A DNA stretch of 64,000 nucleotides from Oscillospiraceae bacterium (GCA_025758045.1 CP107208.1:372001-436000), one strand, 5' to 3'. Counted from the stretch's first letter, positions 1-8,784 are shown. A program made the numbers and translations. The notes: generated by a model not told the origin, from the letters alone.

Positions 1-2
1 TG

Positions 3-92
3 CGCCGCAACAGCATTGAAGTCTACCTGGGTAATGAACTTGTCCCACCCGAGCCGACCAAGCCGCAATACCGCTTTGGCCGCTGGGTGTGA
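3..92 (+). CDS. C-terminal end of an unidentified protein (5' end outside window)
   Basis: An open frame enters from the left edge and stops with TGA, giving 29 residues that end in PQYRFGRWV. A good intrinsic terminator follows 18 bases later, which supports this as a real gene end. The fragment is too short to recognise a family, and the frame was chosen because it is the one that ends just before the terminator. Confidence 0.45.
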   Translation, partial: RRNSIEVYLGNELVPPEPTKPQYRFGRWV

Positions 93-109
93 CCCTATTA
101 CAAACAACT

Positions 110-147
110 CCCCCTGCCGATGAATTCAGCAGGGGGATATTTTGTTT
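110..147 (+). terminator. Intrinsic terminator after the truncated left-edge gene
   Basis: Perfect 8-bp stem CCCCCTGC/GCAGGGGG with an 11-base loop, followed by a T-rich tract (ATATTTTGTTT). Confidence 0.8.
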
Positions 148-337
148 ATATACTTTTGCAAACGACGAACTCAGCGGTAAATCTCTCCCCTGCCCTACAG
201 AGCGGTTTGCATTTGGTGCCGGGTGGGAGTGCCCTCGATGTCAACCGAGAGTCTCGGTGGCCATGGTCTCGCCGATCGTCAGGACTGTTTTCATCTGCGT
301 TCCACCGTAACCGGGCATGCCCGATTTTATAAGATAA
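148..337. other. Non-coding stretch upstream of the rpoN promoter
   Basis: No convincing gene was seen here. Short inverted repeats occur (ACCGAGAGTCTCGGT near 244-258), but no known RNA motif was recognised. Confidence 0.4.
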
Positions 338-366
338 TTGTCGTTTTTTCGATGTTGTGGTATACT
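338..366 (+). promoter_or_regulatory. Sigma-A promoter of rpoN
   Basis: TTGTCG (338-343), a 17-base spacer and TATACT (361-366). A purine-rich AAAGAAAGGA ribosome binding site follows, just before the ATG at 410. Confidence 0.7.
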
Positions 367-409
367 GATAGCAAACGCACCGGAAATCTGAAAGAAAGGA
401 AAAATTATC

Positions 410-1702
410 ATGCCGACACAAGAATTACAACAGCGGCAAATCTTATCACAGCAGCAGCTGCAAGCCTTGAACATCCTGTCCCTGGACGGTGCCGCCCTGG
501 ACGAGATGCTGAAAAAAGAGGAAATCGACAATCCCCTGTTCGACCTGGACAAGATCCACGGCACAGTCGAGCGGCCCATCAGCGTGCAGACGCCGGATAA
601 GGAGGGCGACCTGTCGGAGCGGGCTGCCCCGGACAAAACGGCGCAGGACCTGTACCTGTTTTTGGAGAGTCAGCTCCCCGCCAATGCCACGAAAGCCGAG
701 CGCGGCGTCTTTCGCCACATGGTGGAGTTCCTTGAACCCGGCACTGGCCTGCTGCCCGAAACCGTGGAAGAGGTGGCTGAGATTTTGGCTGCACCCTTGT
801 ATGTGGTCGAGCGCTGTCTGTCCTGGCTGCACCAGATGGAGCCTGCCGGTGTGGGCGCGGCCACGACATCGGAAAGTCTGGTGCTGCAGGCATTCCACAA
901 GGGGATGACAGACCCGACGCTGCTGGGCATCCTGTTCGATCATCTGGAGGATGTGGCCGCCAAGCGCTACCGCACCATCATGCGGGCCTACGGCCTGACG
1001 ATGGAGGAAGTGCAGCACTATGTCTCTCTGATCCGCACTCTGGAGCCGTACCCGACGGCAGCCTTTGGCGGCGGTGAGAGCGCTGGTTTCATTGTGCCAG
1101 ATTTGGAGTTCTATTGCAAAGACGGCCAGTGGGGCGTGCGCGTGCAGGACCGCTGGAGCAGCGGCGTGCCCTACAGCAGCTACTACGACCTGTCCGGCAC
1201 GGACGCAGCGCCGGAGCTGCGCACCTATTTGCAGGAGCAGCACCGCCACGCGGACTACATCGTGCAGTGTGTGGAGAAGCGCCGCAGCACCCTGCAGCAG
1301 CTTGGTCAGCTGATCTTGAACACCCAGCTTGCCTTTTTAGCCGAAGGCCAGCCCCTGCACACCCTGACGGCTGATATGCTGGCCGAGCAGATGGGCGTCA
1401 ACCCGTCCACCGTCAGCCGTGCCATCAAGGGCAAATATGTCAAAACACCCACCAAGGTCTATCCCCTCTCCTACTTCCTGACGAGGGCTGGCAACCGCAG
1501 CGGGGACGCTGCACCGGACAGCCGCAGCGAGATTCTGGCCGCCCTGCATAAACTTCTGCAGGAGGAAGATCCCGTCCATCCTCTCTCTGACGCACAGCTG
1601 GCGGATCAGCTGACGGCCCAGGGCATTACCACCACCCGGCGCACCGTGGCCAAGTATCGGCTGCTGCTGGGCATCCCCGGCGCGTTTGAGCGCAAGCAGT
1701 GA
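410..1702 (+). CDS. rpoN: RNA polymerase sigma-54 factor
   Basis: Alternative sigma factor that directs RNA polymerase to -24/-12 promoters and needs an AAA+ activator to open them. The 430 residues have the normal order: a Gln/Leu-rich activator-interacting N-terminus (residues 1-45, many QQ and QL steps), a core-binding region (about 75-250), a helix-turn-helix region (GVNPSTVSRAIKGKY) and the C-terminal RpoN box TRRTVAKYR (about 409-417). The length is at the short end for the family. The gene is monocistronic with its own sigma-A promoter and a shared bidirectional terminator. It lies next to the PTS operon and the sigma-54 activator at 5949-8762, so the three parts of a sigma-54 circuit sit together. 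The identification is secure. Confidence 0.96.
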   Translation: MPTQELQQRQILSQQQLQALNILSLDGAALDEMLKKEEIDNPLFDLDKIHGTVERPISVQTPDKEGDLSERAAPDKTAQDLYLFLESQLPANATKAERGVFRHMVEFLEPGTGLLPETVEEVAEILAAPLYVVERCLSWLHQMEPAGVGAATTSESLVLQAFHKGMTDPTLLGILFDHLEDVAAKRYRTIMRAYGLTMEEVQHYVSLIRTLEPYPTAAFGGGESAGFIVPDLEFYCKDGQWGVRVQDRWSSGVPYSSYYDLSGTDAAPELRTYLQEQHRHADYIVQCVEKRRSTLQQLGQLILNTQLAFLAEGQPLHTLTADMLAEQMGVNPSTVSRAIKGKYVKTPTKVYPLSYFLTRAGNRSGDAAPDSRSEILAALHKLLQEEDPVHPLSDAQLADQLTAQGITTTRRTVAKYRLLLGIPGAFERKQ

Positions 1703-1732
1703 CCGCCAGCTTTGACTAAATACTTACAAAAG

Positions 1733-1776
1733 AATCGCCGATCAGAGCCTCATAGGTTCCGATCGGCGATTTTTAT
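1733..1776. terminator. Bidirectional terminator between rpoN and the aldolase gene
   Basis: Stem AATCGCCGATC (1733-1743) with GATCGGCGATT (1761-1771). T-rich tracts lie on both sides, so it can end rpoN on the plus strand and the sugar-acid operon on the minus strand. Confidence 0.85.
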
Positions 1777-1803
1777 GAAGGATGCTTTTACGGTAATGGC
1801 AAA

Positions 1804-2433
1804 TCAGTTGCGGCCGATGCGGCTGACCAGGTCACGGACATAGGCCTCGCATGTCTCCCAGTCGTTGGCAGCCACGGCGTCCTTGGGCATCAGGCTGCTG
1901 GCCAGACCTACGCTCAGGTAGCCGGCGTCAAAGAACTGGCGGATATTCTGCGGGTTCACACCGCCAATGGCCATGTAGTGGGTATCGTCGAAGGGACCCT
2001 TCAGGTCCTTCAGATAGCTCATCGGCATGCTGCCAGCAGGGAAAAGCTTCATGGTCTTAAAGCCATACTCCAGGCTGACGGCCACATCGGTGGGGGTCAG
2101 CACGCCGGGCAGTAGGGCAATATCGTTCTTGGCGCAGTACTCCAGCACGTCCACAGGGGTGCCGGGGGTCAGCAGGAACTGGGCACCGGCGTCCACTGCG
2201 GTGCGGCAGCGCTCGGTGGTGATGGCCGTGCCGCCGCCTATCAGGCAGCGGTCACCAAAGTGCTTGCGCAGCATGGTGATCTGCTCCAGCGCGTGGGGGC
2301 TGTTGAGGGCCACCTCAAAGAACGCTACGCCGCCGCGCACAGCGGCATCGGCATAGTCGATGGTTTTTTCCGGCGGGACATTGCGCAGGATGCCCAGCAG
2401 CGGGTGCTCTGCGGTGATTGCATACATATCCAT
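1804..2433 (-). CDS. dgoA: KDPG/KDPGal-type 2-keto-3-deoxy-6-phospho-aldonate aldolase
   Basis: Class I aldolase that splits a 2-keto-3-deoxy-6-phospho sugar acid into pyruvate and glyceraldehyde 3-phosphate in the cytosol. The 209 residues match the family length. The catalytic Glu is in FFEVALNSP (E40), and the Schiff-base Lys is in MKLFPAG (K129). GGGTAITTERC and LLTPGTP are the usual phosphate and substrate loops. It is the last gene of gatA-gatB-gatC-dgoD-dgoA, 24 bases after the dehydratase gene. Its partner is DgoD-like, so a galactonate-type substrate is likelier than gluconate, but the sequence alone cannot separate Eda from DgoA. Confidence 0.85.
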   Translation of the reverse strand: MDMYAITAEHPLLGILRNVPPEKTIDYADAAVRGGVAFFEVALNSPHALEQITMLRKHFGDRCLIGGGTAITTERCRTAVDAGAQFLLTPGTPVDVLEYCAKNDIALLPGVLTPTDVAVSLEYGFKTMKLFPAGSMPMSYLKDLKGPFDDTHYMAIGGVNPQNIRQFFDAGYLSVGLASSLMPKDAVAANDWETCEAYVRDLVSRIGRN

Positions 2434-2457
2434 AATGGTATTTCCTTTCTGGTCTGC

Positions 2458-3603
2458 TTACCACTCGGCCATGGTGCCATCGTAGTTACGCCACTTGGGG
2501 TTGGTCCAATGCAGGCCCTCGGCGGAAACTTCCTTGACGAGGTCCTCGTCGATCTCCAGACCCAGGCCGGGCTTGGTGGGTACATCCACATAGCCATCCT
2601 TGTACTGGAAGATGTCCTTATTCTTGACGAAGTCCAGCAGGTCAAAGCCCTTATTGTAGTGGATGCCCAAGCTCTGCTCCTGGATAAAGACGTTGGGAGA
2701 GCAGACATCCACCTGCAATGTAGCGGCCAGCGCAATGGGGCCGTAGGGGGCGTGGGGCGCGGCAGCCATATCAAAGGCCTCAGCCATGGCGACGATCTTT
2801 TTGGTCTCCAGGATGCCGCCAACCAGGGCAACGTCAGGCTGGATGATGTCGATGGCACCCTCACGGAAGAGGTTCTTGTACTGCCAGCGGCTGACCAGGC
2901 GCTCGCCGGTAGCCAGCGGGGTGGAGACCTGGTTGGCGACCTCGCGGAAGCCTTCCTCGTTCTCGGGCAGGACAACTTCCTCCATGAACATCAGCTTGTA
3001 GGGCTCCAGTTCATGGGCCAGCACCTTGGCCATCGGCTTATGCACACGGCCGTGGAAGTCGACAGCGATGCCGAAATCATTGCCACAGGCCTCGCGGATG
3101 GAGGCAACGCGGTCCACAACGGCCTGGATCTTGGCAAAGGAGTCAATGTAGTGCAGCTCCTCGGTAGCGTTCATTTTGACAGCGTCAAAACCCATGGCAC
3201 GGCGCTCCAGCGCGGCCTTGGCCACATCGTCGGGACGGTCGCCTCCGATCCAGGAGTAGACCTTGATGCGGTCGCGGGCCTTGCCGCCCAGGAACTCATA
3301 CACGGGCACGCCAAAAGCCTTGCCCTTGATGTCCCACAGGGCCATCTCCATGCCGGAGACGATGGTGCCGTTGATAGGGCCGCCGCGGAAGAAGGACTTG
3401 TACATCTCCTGCCACAGGCGCTCGATCTCGAACGGGTCACGGCCAAGCAGATACTCGCCCATTTCCTTGGCACCGGCCACGACGGTTTCGGTCTTGGTGC
3501 CGGAGATCATCTCTCCCCAGCCCTCGATGCCTTCATCGGTGGTGATCTTAACAAAGATCCAGCGGGGTTTGACCTCATATACGGTAATACCGGAAATTTT
3601 CAT
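2458..3603 (-). CDS. dgoD: D-galactonate dehydratase-like enolase-superfamily enzyme
   Basis: Acid-sugar dehydratase of the mandelate racemase/enolase superfamily, expected to remove water from an aldonate to give a 2-keto-3-deoxy acid. The N-terminal capping domain (MKISGITVYEVKPRWIFVKI) and FRGGPINGTIVSGMEMALWD follow DgoD closely. Metal-binding and catalytic stretches are visible as FGIAVDFHGR, MFMEE and IDIIQPDVALVGG. The start is ATG at 3603 with an AGGAGG site 7 bases upstream, which gives 381 residues; an earlier in-frame start would lack a ribosome binding site. It sits between gatC and the aldolase gene. No sugar-acid kinase accompanies it, so its natural substrate may already be phosphorylated by the PTS (inference). 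Confidence 0.85.
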   Translation of the reverse strand: MKISGITVYEVKPRWIFVKITTDEGIEGWGEMISGTKTETVVAGAKEMGEYLLGRDPFEIERLWQEMYKSFFRGGPINGTIVSGMEMALWDIKGKAFGVPVYEFLGGKARDRIKVYSWIGGDRPDDVAKAALERRAMGFDAVKMNATEELHYIDSFAKIQAVVDRVASIREACGNDFGIAVDFHGRVHKPMAKVLAHELEPYKLMFMEEVVLPENEEGFREVANQVSTPLATGERLVSRWQYKNLFREGAIDIIQPDVALVGGILETKKIVAMAEAFDMAAAPHAPYGPIALAATLQVDVCSPNVFIQEQSLGIHYNKGFDLLDFVKNKDIFQYKDGYVDVPTKPGLGLEIDEDLVKEVSAEGLHWTNPKWRNYDGTMAEW

Positions 3604-3623
3604 TGGGAAACCTCCTAACATAC

Positions 3624-3678
3624 AGTGCAAAGGGGCAGCCGCAGACGTTTCACGGCCTACAAAACTGCCCTTTGCACT
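3624..3678 (-). promoter_or_regulatory. Intercistronic hairpin between gatC and dgoD
   Basis: 14-bp inverted repeat AGTGCAAAGGGGCAG (3624-3638) with CTGCCCTTTGCACT (3665-3678) around a 26-base loop, without a T-tract. It probably marks mRNA processing or a stability boundary inside the operon rather than termination. Confidence 0.5.
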
Positions 3679-3704
3679 ATCTTGGAATTCGTTAGCGGAA
3701 TTGC

Positions 3705-4967
3705 TTAGTGGAACAGACCTGCAACAACACTCAGCAGGTAGGAGAGCAGGTGGGTACCGGCATCCTCAGTGGAGACGAGAGCGGCACCGGCCAGGTCATA
3801 GCCGCCAGCCACAGCCAGTGCGGTGTGGACAGGAGCCAGAGAGGTAGCGATGAACAGCATGATGATGGTGAAGATCACGCAAGAAATATAGCTGCGGACA
3901 ACATTGCCCTTGCTGAATGCGACCGGGTAAGCGGACAGCCACATGGCCTGGTAAGCAATATCAGAGATGGGCAGCAGACGGTTGAAGGGCAGGACCATGG
4001 CCAGGATGATGGTGGTGGGGACCATCAGGATGCCAACGGCGATGCAGCTGGGGTTAGCGATGGTCAGGGCAGCATCGATACCGATGTGGAACTTATTGCC
4101 GCTGAACTTCTTGTTCAGCAGCTCCTTAACGGCATCAGCAAACGGAATCAGGCCTTCCATCAGGACCTGCATCATCTTCGGGGTCAGGACCATGGTAGCA
4201 GCGGTGTACATAGCAACGGTCATAACGCCGGCAACATCGTTGCCGCCCAGGATGCCGAACACAGCGCCCAGGATGGTGCCGATCATCAGAGGCTCGCCGA
4301 GGACGCCGAACTTTTTCTGGATGCTCTCGGGGTCAGCCTGCAGCTTGTTCAGGCCGGGGATGTGGTCGTAAACTTTGTTCAGCAGGTAAGCCAGAGGTGC
4401 CCAGCTGATGCTGTTGGAGGTGGGGAAGGAAACGCCGGGCAGGCCGAACTCTTCCTCAACGACAGGCTGGGTCCAGTCGGCCAGCTTGAAGGTAACGATA
4501 GCGCAGATAGCACCGCAGATCAGGCCGATGATGGCGCTGCCGGAAACATAATAGCAGATAGCAGCGCAGAAGATGAAGTGGTTGTAGCTCCAGAAGTCGA
4601 CCATGACGCAGTTGGTAGCCTTCAGAACCAGCATCAGGATGTTGATGCCCAGGACGACGAAGACGACCACAGCGGCCAAGGGGTAAGCCCAGGTAGCGGC
4701 GGCACGGGCAGGCCAACCCACATCCATGATGTCGGTATGCAGGCCAAAGCGGGCGACCATGTTCTGCACGCTGGGGCCAACCTGTGCAACAAAGGTGTTG
4801 ATGACCAGGTTGACACCACAGAAGCCAACACCGGTGGTGATGCAGCACTTCAGCAGGGTGCCGATCTTAACACGCAGACAAATACCGATAACGAACATGA
4901 TGATGGGCATCATGCACATGGGACCCAAACCGCAGATCCAGTTCAAGGCGTCAATAACAACTTGCAT
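3705..4967 (-). CDS. gatC: PTS galactitol-family EIIC permease
   Basis: Membrane-embedded sugar channel of the galactitol (Gat) PTS family, which carries substrate inward as EIIB phosphorylates it. The 420 residues contain about ten hydrophobic segments, for example MCMMPIIMFVIGICL, AAVVVFVVLGINILMLVL and MVPTTIILAMVLPF. They also hold the family stretch PTSNSISWAPLAYLLNKV. It follows gatB by 84 bases on the same transcript. With a dehydratase and aldolase downstream the cargo is more likely an aldonate, aldonolactone or related sugar acid than galactitol itself. The substrate is inference. Confidence 0.88.
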   Translation of the reverse strand: MQVVIDALNWICGLGPMCMMPIIMFVIGICLRVKIGTLLKCCITTGVGFCGVNLVINTFVAQVGPSVQNMVARFGLHTDIMDVGWPARAAATWAYPLAAVVVFVVLGINILMLVLKATNCVMVDFWSYNHFIFCAAICYYVSGSAIIGLICGAICAIVTFKLADWTQPVVEEEFGLPGVSFPTSNSISWAPLAYLLNKVYDHIPGLNKLQADPESIQKKFGVLGEPLMIGTILGAVFGILGGNDVAGVMTVAMYTAATMVLTPKMMQVLMEGLIPFADAVKELLNKKFSGNKFHIGIDAALTIANPSCIAVGILMVPTTIILAMVLPFNRLLPISDIAYQAMWLSAYPVAFSKGNVVRSYISCVIFTIIMLFIATSLAPVHTALAVAGGYDLAGAALVSTEDAGTHLLSYLLSVVAGLFH

Positions 4968-5051
4968 TTTATAACTCCTCCGGTTTTATAATTTTGCAGC
5001 GGCCATTTCAGGGGCAGTGGTACCGCCGCGCTTTCCTATTTCTTTCTGCAA

Positions 5052-5342
5052 TCAGCCGCGCAAGATCTTGATGATCTCGTCGATGGCCTCTTTCTCGCCA
5101 ACGCCGGTCACGAAGCAGGTGCCGCGCACAACGGGAACGGAATCGGTCAGGCTGTCCTTCAGTGCGCCGGTGGGCACGATAACGTCGGGGCGCTCGACCT
5201 TGACTTTGCCCTGGACCTCGGCGAACTTGCACTGAATGAACTTGACATCAATGCCAGCGTTGGCCATAGCGGTCTTCAGCTTGTTAATAGCGATGGTAGA
5301 GGTGATCATGGAAGAACCACAGCAAACCATAATCTTTTTCAT
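5052..5342 (-). CDS. gatB: PTS galactitol-family EIIB subunit
   Basis: Cytosolic phosphocarrier that takes phosphate from EIIA on a Cys and hands it to the sugar in EIIC. At 96 residues it is the standard size. The phosphocysteine loop is near the N-terminus in MVCCGSSMITSTI, the Gat/Lac-type position. A second recognisable stretch is RPDVIVPTGAL. It starts 7 bases after gatA ends, so the two are probably translationally coupled. Confidence 0.88.
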   Translation of the reverse strand: MKKIMVCCGSSMITSTIAINKLKTAMANAGIDVKFIQCKFAEVQGKVKVERPDVIVPTGALKDSLTDSVPVVRGTCFVTGVGEKEAIDEIIKILRG

Positions 5343-5348
5343 AAGAAA

Positions 5349-5810
5349 TCATCCTTCTTTCTTTAAAATGTTCATAACATCTTGCGGGGTGTCGGCCTTG
5401 ACCAACTGCCCCATCACGTCCTTGTCCGCCAGGATCGCCATGATCTCCTGCAGGATGTCGATCTGCTTGCCGTTAACATCCAATGCAATGTTGAAGATCA
5501 CATTGACGTCCACCGTGGCTTCATCGTCATCCATGCGCTGGAACGTAACGGGCGTATCCAGGACCGCAATGCCCATGGCAGAATGTTCAACATGAGCCGG
5601 GACCACATGAGGAATTGCTGCATTGTACTCTTCCAGTTCAAGGCCGGTGGGGTAATCGCGCTCACGCTCCAAGACAGCATCGTAAAAGCTGGTCTTTACC
5701 TTCCCGTTTTTCAAAAGAACTTCATACAGCTGGTGCAGAGCATCCTCTTTACTTTTTGCTTTCATGTGTGTAATCACACATTCAGGAAAAAGAATATCTC
5801 GCATAGCCAT
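5349..5810 (-). CDS. gatA: PTS fructose/galactitol-type EIIA subunit
   Basis: Cytosolic phosphocarrier that receives phosphate from HPr. The active-site His lies in NAAIPHVVPAHV, after the family stretch ERERDYPTGLEL. The 153 residues match a single EIIA domain. It is the first gene of the sigma-54-driven operon. The ATG at 5810 follows AGGAGGTG by about 12 bases; a second ATG two codons later is a possible alternative. Confidence 0.87.
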   Translation of the reverse strand: MAMRDILFPECVITHMKAKSKEDALHQLYEVLLKNGKVKTSFYDAVLERERDYPTGLELEEYNAAIPHVVPAHVEHSAMGIAVLDTPVTFQRMDDDEATVDVNVIFNIALDVNGKQIDILQEIMAILADKDVMGQLVKADTPQDVMNILKKEG

Positions 5811-5873
5811 CTGTGTAGTTCACCTCCTTTTCTCTTGTACCGTAGTGCTGCATTTGCTCCAATACAAAAATGT

Positions 5874-5903
5874 GGGTGCAAGGGATCTGGAACCCTTACA
5901 CCC
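5874..5903 (-). terminator. Hairpin that ends the activator gene and forms the 5' end of the PTS mRNA
   Basis: On the minus strand GGGTGTAAGGG pairs with CCCTTGCACCC around an 8-base loop, and ATTTTTG follows. It lies downstream of the activator stop codon, so it can act as a terminator. The predicted sigma-54 start (about 5901) lies at the first base of the stem, so PTS transcripts would begin with this hairpin. Confidence 0.65.
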
Positions 5904-5911
5904 ATATATGT

Positions 5912-5927
5912 AGCAAGTTACGTGCCA
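5912..5927 (-). promoter_or_regulatory. Sigma-54 (-24/-12) promoter of the gat-dgo operon
   Basis: The minus strand reads TGGCACGTAACTTGCT, a full match to the TGGCAC-N5-TTGCW consensus with the required spacing between GG and GC. It lies 22 bases after the stop of the sigma-54 activator gene and about 100 bases before gatA. rpoN itself is in this window. Confidence 0.92.
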
Positions 5928-5948
5928 ACTTTCTGGCAGAATTTGATC

Positions 5949-8762
5949 CTATTTTAGGAAATCGTAGATCTCCTTGGCATTTTTTGCAGATAATAACTTC
6001 TTTACGTAATTTTCGTCTTTAATAATATCGCAGAAATTTTGTACAAATCCCTGGCATTTTTCGTCCAGCGCAAACAAAAAAACAATTTCAGCCACAAATC
6101 CGCCCGTCCAGTCCAACGGATGGCAGATTTTGGCGACGCAGATGGCAGGTTTTGTGACGTAGGCGGGCTCGCCGTGGGGGATGGCAATATGCCCCGGCAG
6201 GCAGGTTACGCCTAAGTTCTCTCGCTTGTAGACGCTCAGCAAAAATTCCGGCTTGACGCAGCCTTTCTCCATCAGCATCATGCACATGGTGTCCAGCGCA
6301 TCGTTCTTGTTCTGGAAATCTGCATCGCAAAGGATCAGCTGCGGGTCCAGCAGATCGCCGATGCCGCTGTTGTGCTGGCAGTGGGCCTCCAGCAGGTTTG
6401 TCAGCGCCATCGAGCCGCGGCCAGAGAAGATGTAGTTCATCGGCAAAAACGGAATGCCCGGCAGTTCCGGGTTGATGGTGCCTACCGCGGCCACGATGTC
6501 GTAGTCCCGGCGCAGTTCTTCCACGCGGGCCAGCATAGCATCGCGGTTCAGCAGGCCCACATCCACAATTTTGATGTCGCTGCACTCCACCACGGTGGCT
6601 TTCAAGAAGCTCTCTATGCGGCGGGCGTAACCCTCGCCGGTGATGCAGACCGTCAGGATCGCAGACGGCTTACCGGTACGCTGCTCCAGATCGGAGAATC
6701 CGGCGTGCAGACGACCGATTTCCAGCGCATCCGCTAGTTCATCCAGCGTGCATTTATCCCGGAAACTGGCCCGGTTCACGGCGTCCAGCGCCATCAGCGT
6801 ATCCACGCGGGCCACGCACCGCACGCTGACACCGGTGCGCAGGGAAATCTCCGGCGCAAAGGACGCCAGCGAACCCATATCCACCAGCAGCAGGCAGCCC
6901 AGCCCCTCATCCACCTGTTGGACCAGACGGATGGCGCGCTCCAACACCTGCTCGTTGGGCTCGTCCCAGCCCATGGAGAAGCCGATGGCGTTGTCGTCCT
7001 GCAGCACATGGTTCACGACCTCAGCCATGGCCGGGCCGACCTGGCCGTGAGCCATCAGTATGATGCGGATGCGCCGCTCCATCTTGCGGGCCGAGAATGC
7101 CACCAGGCACAGGGTGAGCATCTGCCGCTTGTAGTCGCTTATATTGCAGGGCCGCTTGGCGCGGAAACGGTCAATAAACTGTTGGGCCAGCTCCATCTCA
7201 GCCGGGTACTTTTCCGCCAGTGAAATCTGTGCACCGTTGGCGTTTTGGGGCACATCCGTGGTCAGGCTGAGCACTAACGCGTCCTCAAAGTCCTTGCGGC
7301 AGGAATTCAGGCTGTCCCGCATCTCGGCCAGCACAGCCAGCACGACCTTGCGCACTTCCTGCCGCTCCTGCTCCAGCGATTTCGCCGTGTTGTTATTGTG
7401 CAGGTTGTTCTGCGGCAGCACGCGGCCCAGCAGTACGGTCTGCAGGGCTTTCATCCGCGCTTCAGGCGTGCAGTCTTCCTCGGCAATTTCTTTCAGTCGG
7501 TAGTACATTTTATCCAGCGTTTGACTGGCGTCGTCCTCCACCTGCGGGAAGACCAGCTGCCGATCATAACAGCTTTCCACTTCCAGCAAACGGGTCAGGC
7601 TGCCTGCCGAGATCAACTGCTGCACCAGTTCGGCACGGATGTAAACAGTGTCTTCCTGCTTGGAGACGCTCTCCAAAAACGCGTTGGCGCAGCAGACCTG
7701 GATGTCGCTCTGCATCTGGCCGATGTTGCCGGGACAATCATATTGCAATAAGATGCGCACGGCCTCCCGTTCCACCACCAGCTTGCGGTCGATCTTCTTG
7801 TACTCCCCCGCAAAGATGCTTTGCAGCACGGCAAACCGCTCCGCCATCGGGCGGTCAGCGATGCCGGGCATCGAGATGACGATGGGGATACGGCGGCGGA
7901 ACGTCAGCAGCAGGGCCGACTCCGGCGAAGAGGTGGTAGCGGCGATCAGCCGCACATTGACCTTACGTGCCGGGCCGGAATCGCCCAGTCGGCGGTAGCT
8001 GCCCTTGTCCAGCAGGTAGAAAAGCATTTCCTGCCCTTCCCCGGACAGACGGTGGATCTCATCCAAAAACAGGATGCCGCCGTCTGCCTTCTGCACCAGG
8101 CCGTCCTTAGTGGCGTTGGCGCCGCTGAACGCGCCGCGCACATAGCCAAACAACTGGCTGTTCAGCAGCTGCGGATTGTCGGCGTAATCGGCGCAGTTGA
8201 AGGAGACAAAGGGGGCATCCGGCGCCAGCAGGCCCTGCTGCACCGCATAGTGGTACATATTCTCTGCCAGAAACGTTTTGCCGGAACCAGACGGACCAAT
8301 AATGAGTGTGTGCAGGCCGTTGGGTGGATAAGATACCGCCGCCTTCGCCTGATGGATCTGCGCTTTCAGGCCGCCGTCGTAGCCGATCATCCCGGCAAAC
8401 ACGTTGGTGCCCTCGGTTTCCTCTTGCGTGGTGATTTCTACGGCCGGTTCAGGCTGCGGCTCGGCTTCTTTTTCTGGCAAATTGCTGTGCAGTTCCTTTA
8501 CCAGATAGCGCGAGACATTGTAGCCCATCGCGTTCAGCCGCAGGGTCAGCGACCGATCCGAAAGCCCCGGCTCCTGCTCCAGAAGTTTCTGCATCTCTAC
8601 CACCAGCGCCGGGCGCAGCCGCATCCAAGAGTTAGGAATGCCGTTGATCCGCCGCAGTTCCACTACCTGTTCGCGGCGCAGCTGCAACATCTGGGCCAGT
8701 TGTTCATCGGTATAGGGGCGTTTGGGGTCTTCCTGTCGGATCAGTTCAGTCAGAGTGGCCAT
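5949..8762 (-). CDS. LevR-type sigma-54-dependent activator with PTS regulatory domains
   Basis: Enhancer-binding protein of 937 residues expected to open the -24/-12 promoter of the PTS operon when its sugar is present. Order: N-terminal DNA-binding part (1-98, two RpoN-box-like repeats), linker, and AAA+ domain (about 125-365) with Walker A GPSGSGKT (156-163), the sigma-54 contact loop GAFSGA (210-215, a GAFTGA variant) and Walker B GGILFLDEI (229-237). After these come a PRD-like helical region (about 465-560), an EIIA-Man-like domain with AHGQ (571-574), a GatB-like domain (about 700-780, TVCITGEG) and a C-terminal EIIA-Fru-like domain with IPHG (861-864). Phosphorylation of the His residues by HPr or EII proteins is the usual signal in this family. 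It follows the lactonase-like gene by 22 bases. Confidence 0.9.
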   Translation of the reverse strand: MATLTELIRQEDPKRPYTDEQLAQMLQLRREQVVELRRINGIPNSWMRLRPALVVEMQKLLEQEPGLSDRSLTLRLNAMGYNVSRYLVKELHSNLPEKEAEPQPEPAVEITTQEETEGTNVFAGMIGYDGGLKAQIHQAKAAVSYPPNGLHTLIIGPSGSGKTFLAENMYHYAVQQGLLAPDAPFVSFNCADYADNPQLLNSQLFGYVRGAFSGANATKDGLVQKADGGILFLDEIHRLSGEGQEMLFYLLDKGSYRRLGDSGPARKVNVRLIAATTSSPESALLLTFRRRIPIVISMPGIADRPMAERFAVLQSIFAGEYKKIDRKLVVEREAVRILLQYDCPGNIGQMQSDIQVCCANAFLESVSKQEDTVYIRAELVQQLISAGSLTRLLEVESCYDRQLVFPQVEDDASQTLDKMYYRLKEIAEEDCTPEARMKALQTVLLGRVLPQNNLHNNNTAKSLEQERQEVRKVVLAVLAEMRDSLNSCRKDFEDALVLSLTTDVPQNANGAQISLAEKYPAEMELAQQFIDRFRAKRPCNISDYKRQMLTLCLVAFSARKMERRIRIILMAHGQVGPAMAEVVNHVLQDDNAIGFSMGWDEPNEQVLERAIRLVQQVDEGLGCLLLVDMGSLASFAPEISLRTGVSVRCVARVDTLMALDAVNRASFRDKCTLDELADALEIGRLHAGFSDLEQRTGKPSAILTVCITGEGYARRIESFLKATVVECSDIKIVDVGLLNRDAMLARVEELRRDYDIVAAVGTINPELPGIPFLPMNYIFSGRGSMALTNLLEAHCQHNSGIGDLLDPQLILCDADFQNKNDALDTMCMMLMEKGCVKPEFLLSVYKRENLGVTCLPGHIAIPHGEPAYVTKPAICVAKICHPLDWTGGFVAEIVFLFALDEKCQGFVQNFCDIIKDENYVKKLLSAKNAKEIYDFLK

Positions 8763-8784
8763 TGCTGCCCCTCCTTTTTCTATG

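Noticed and set aside
3708..4991. Plus-strand open frame of 427 codons opposite gatC
   Set aside because: Antisense shadow of a membrane protein gene with a similar His/Gln/Asp-rich composition.
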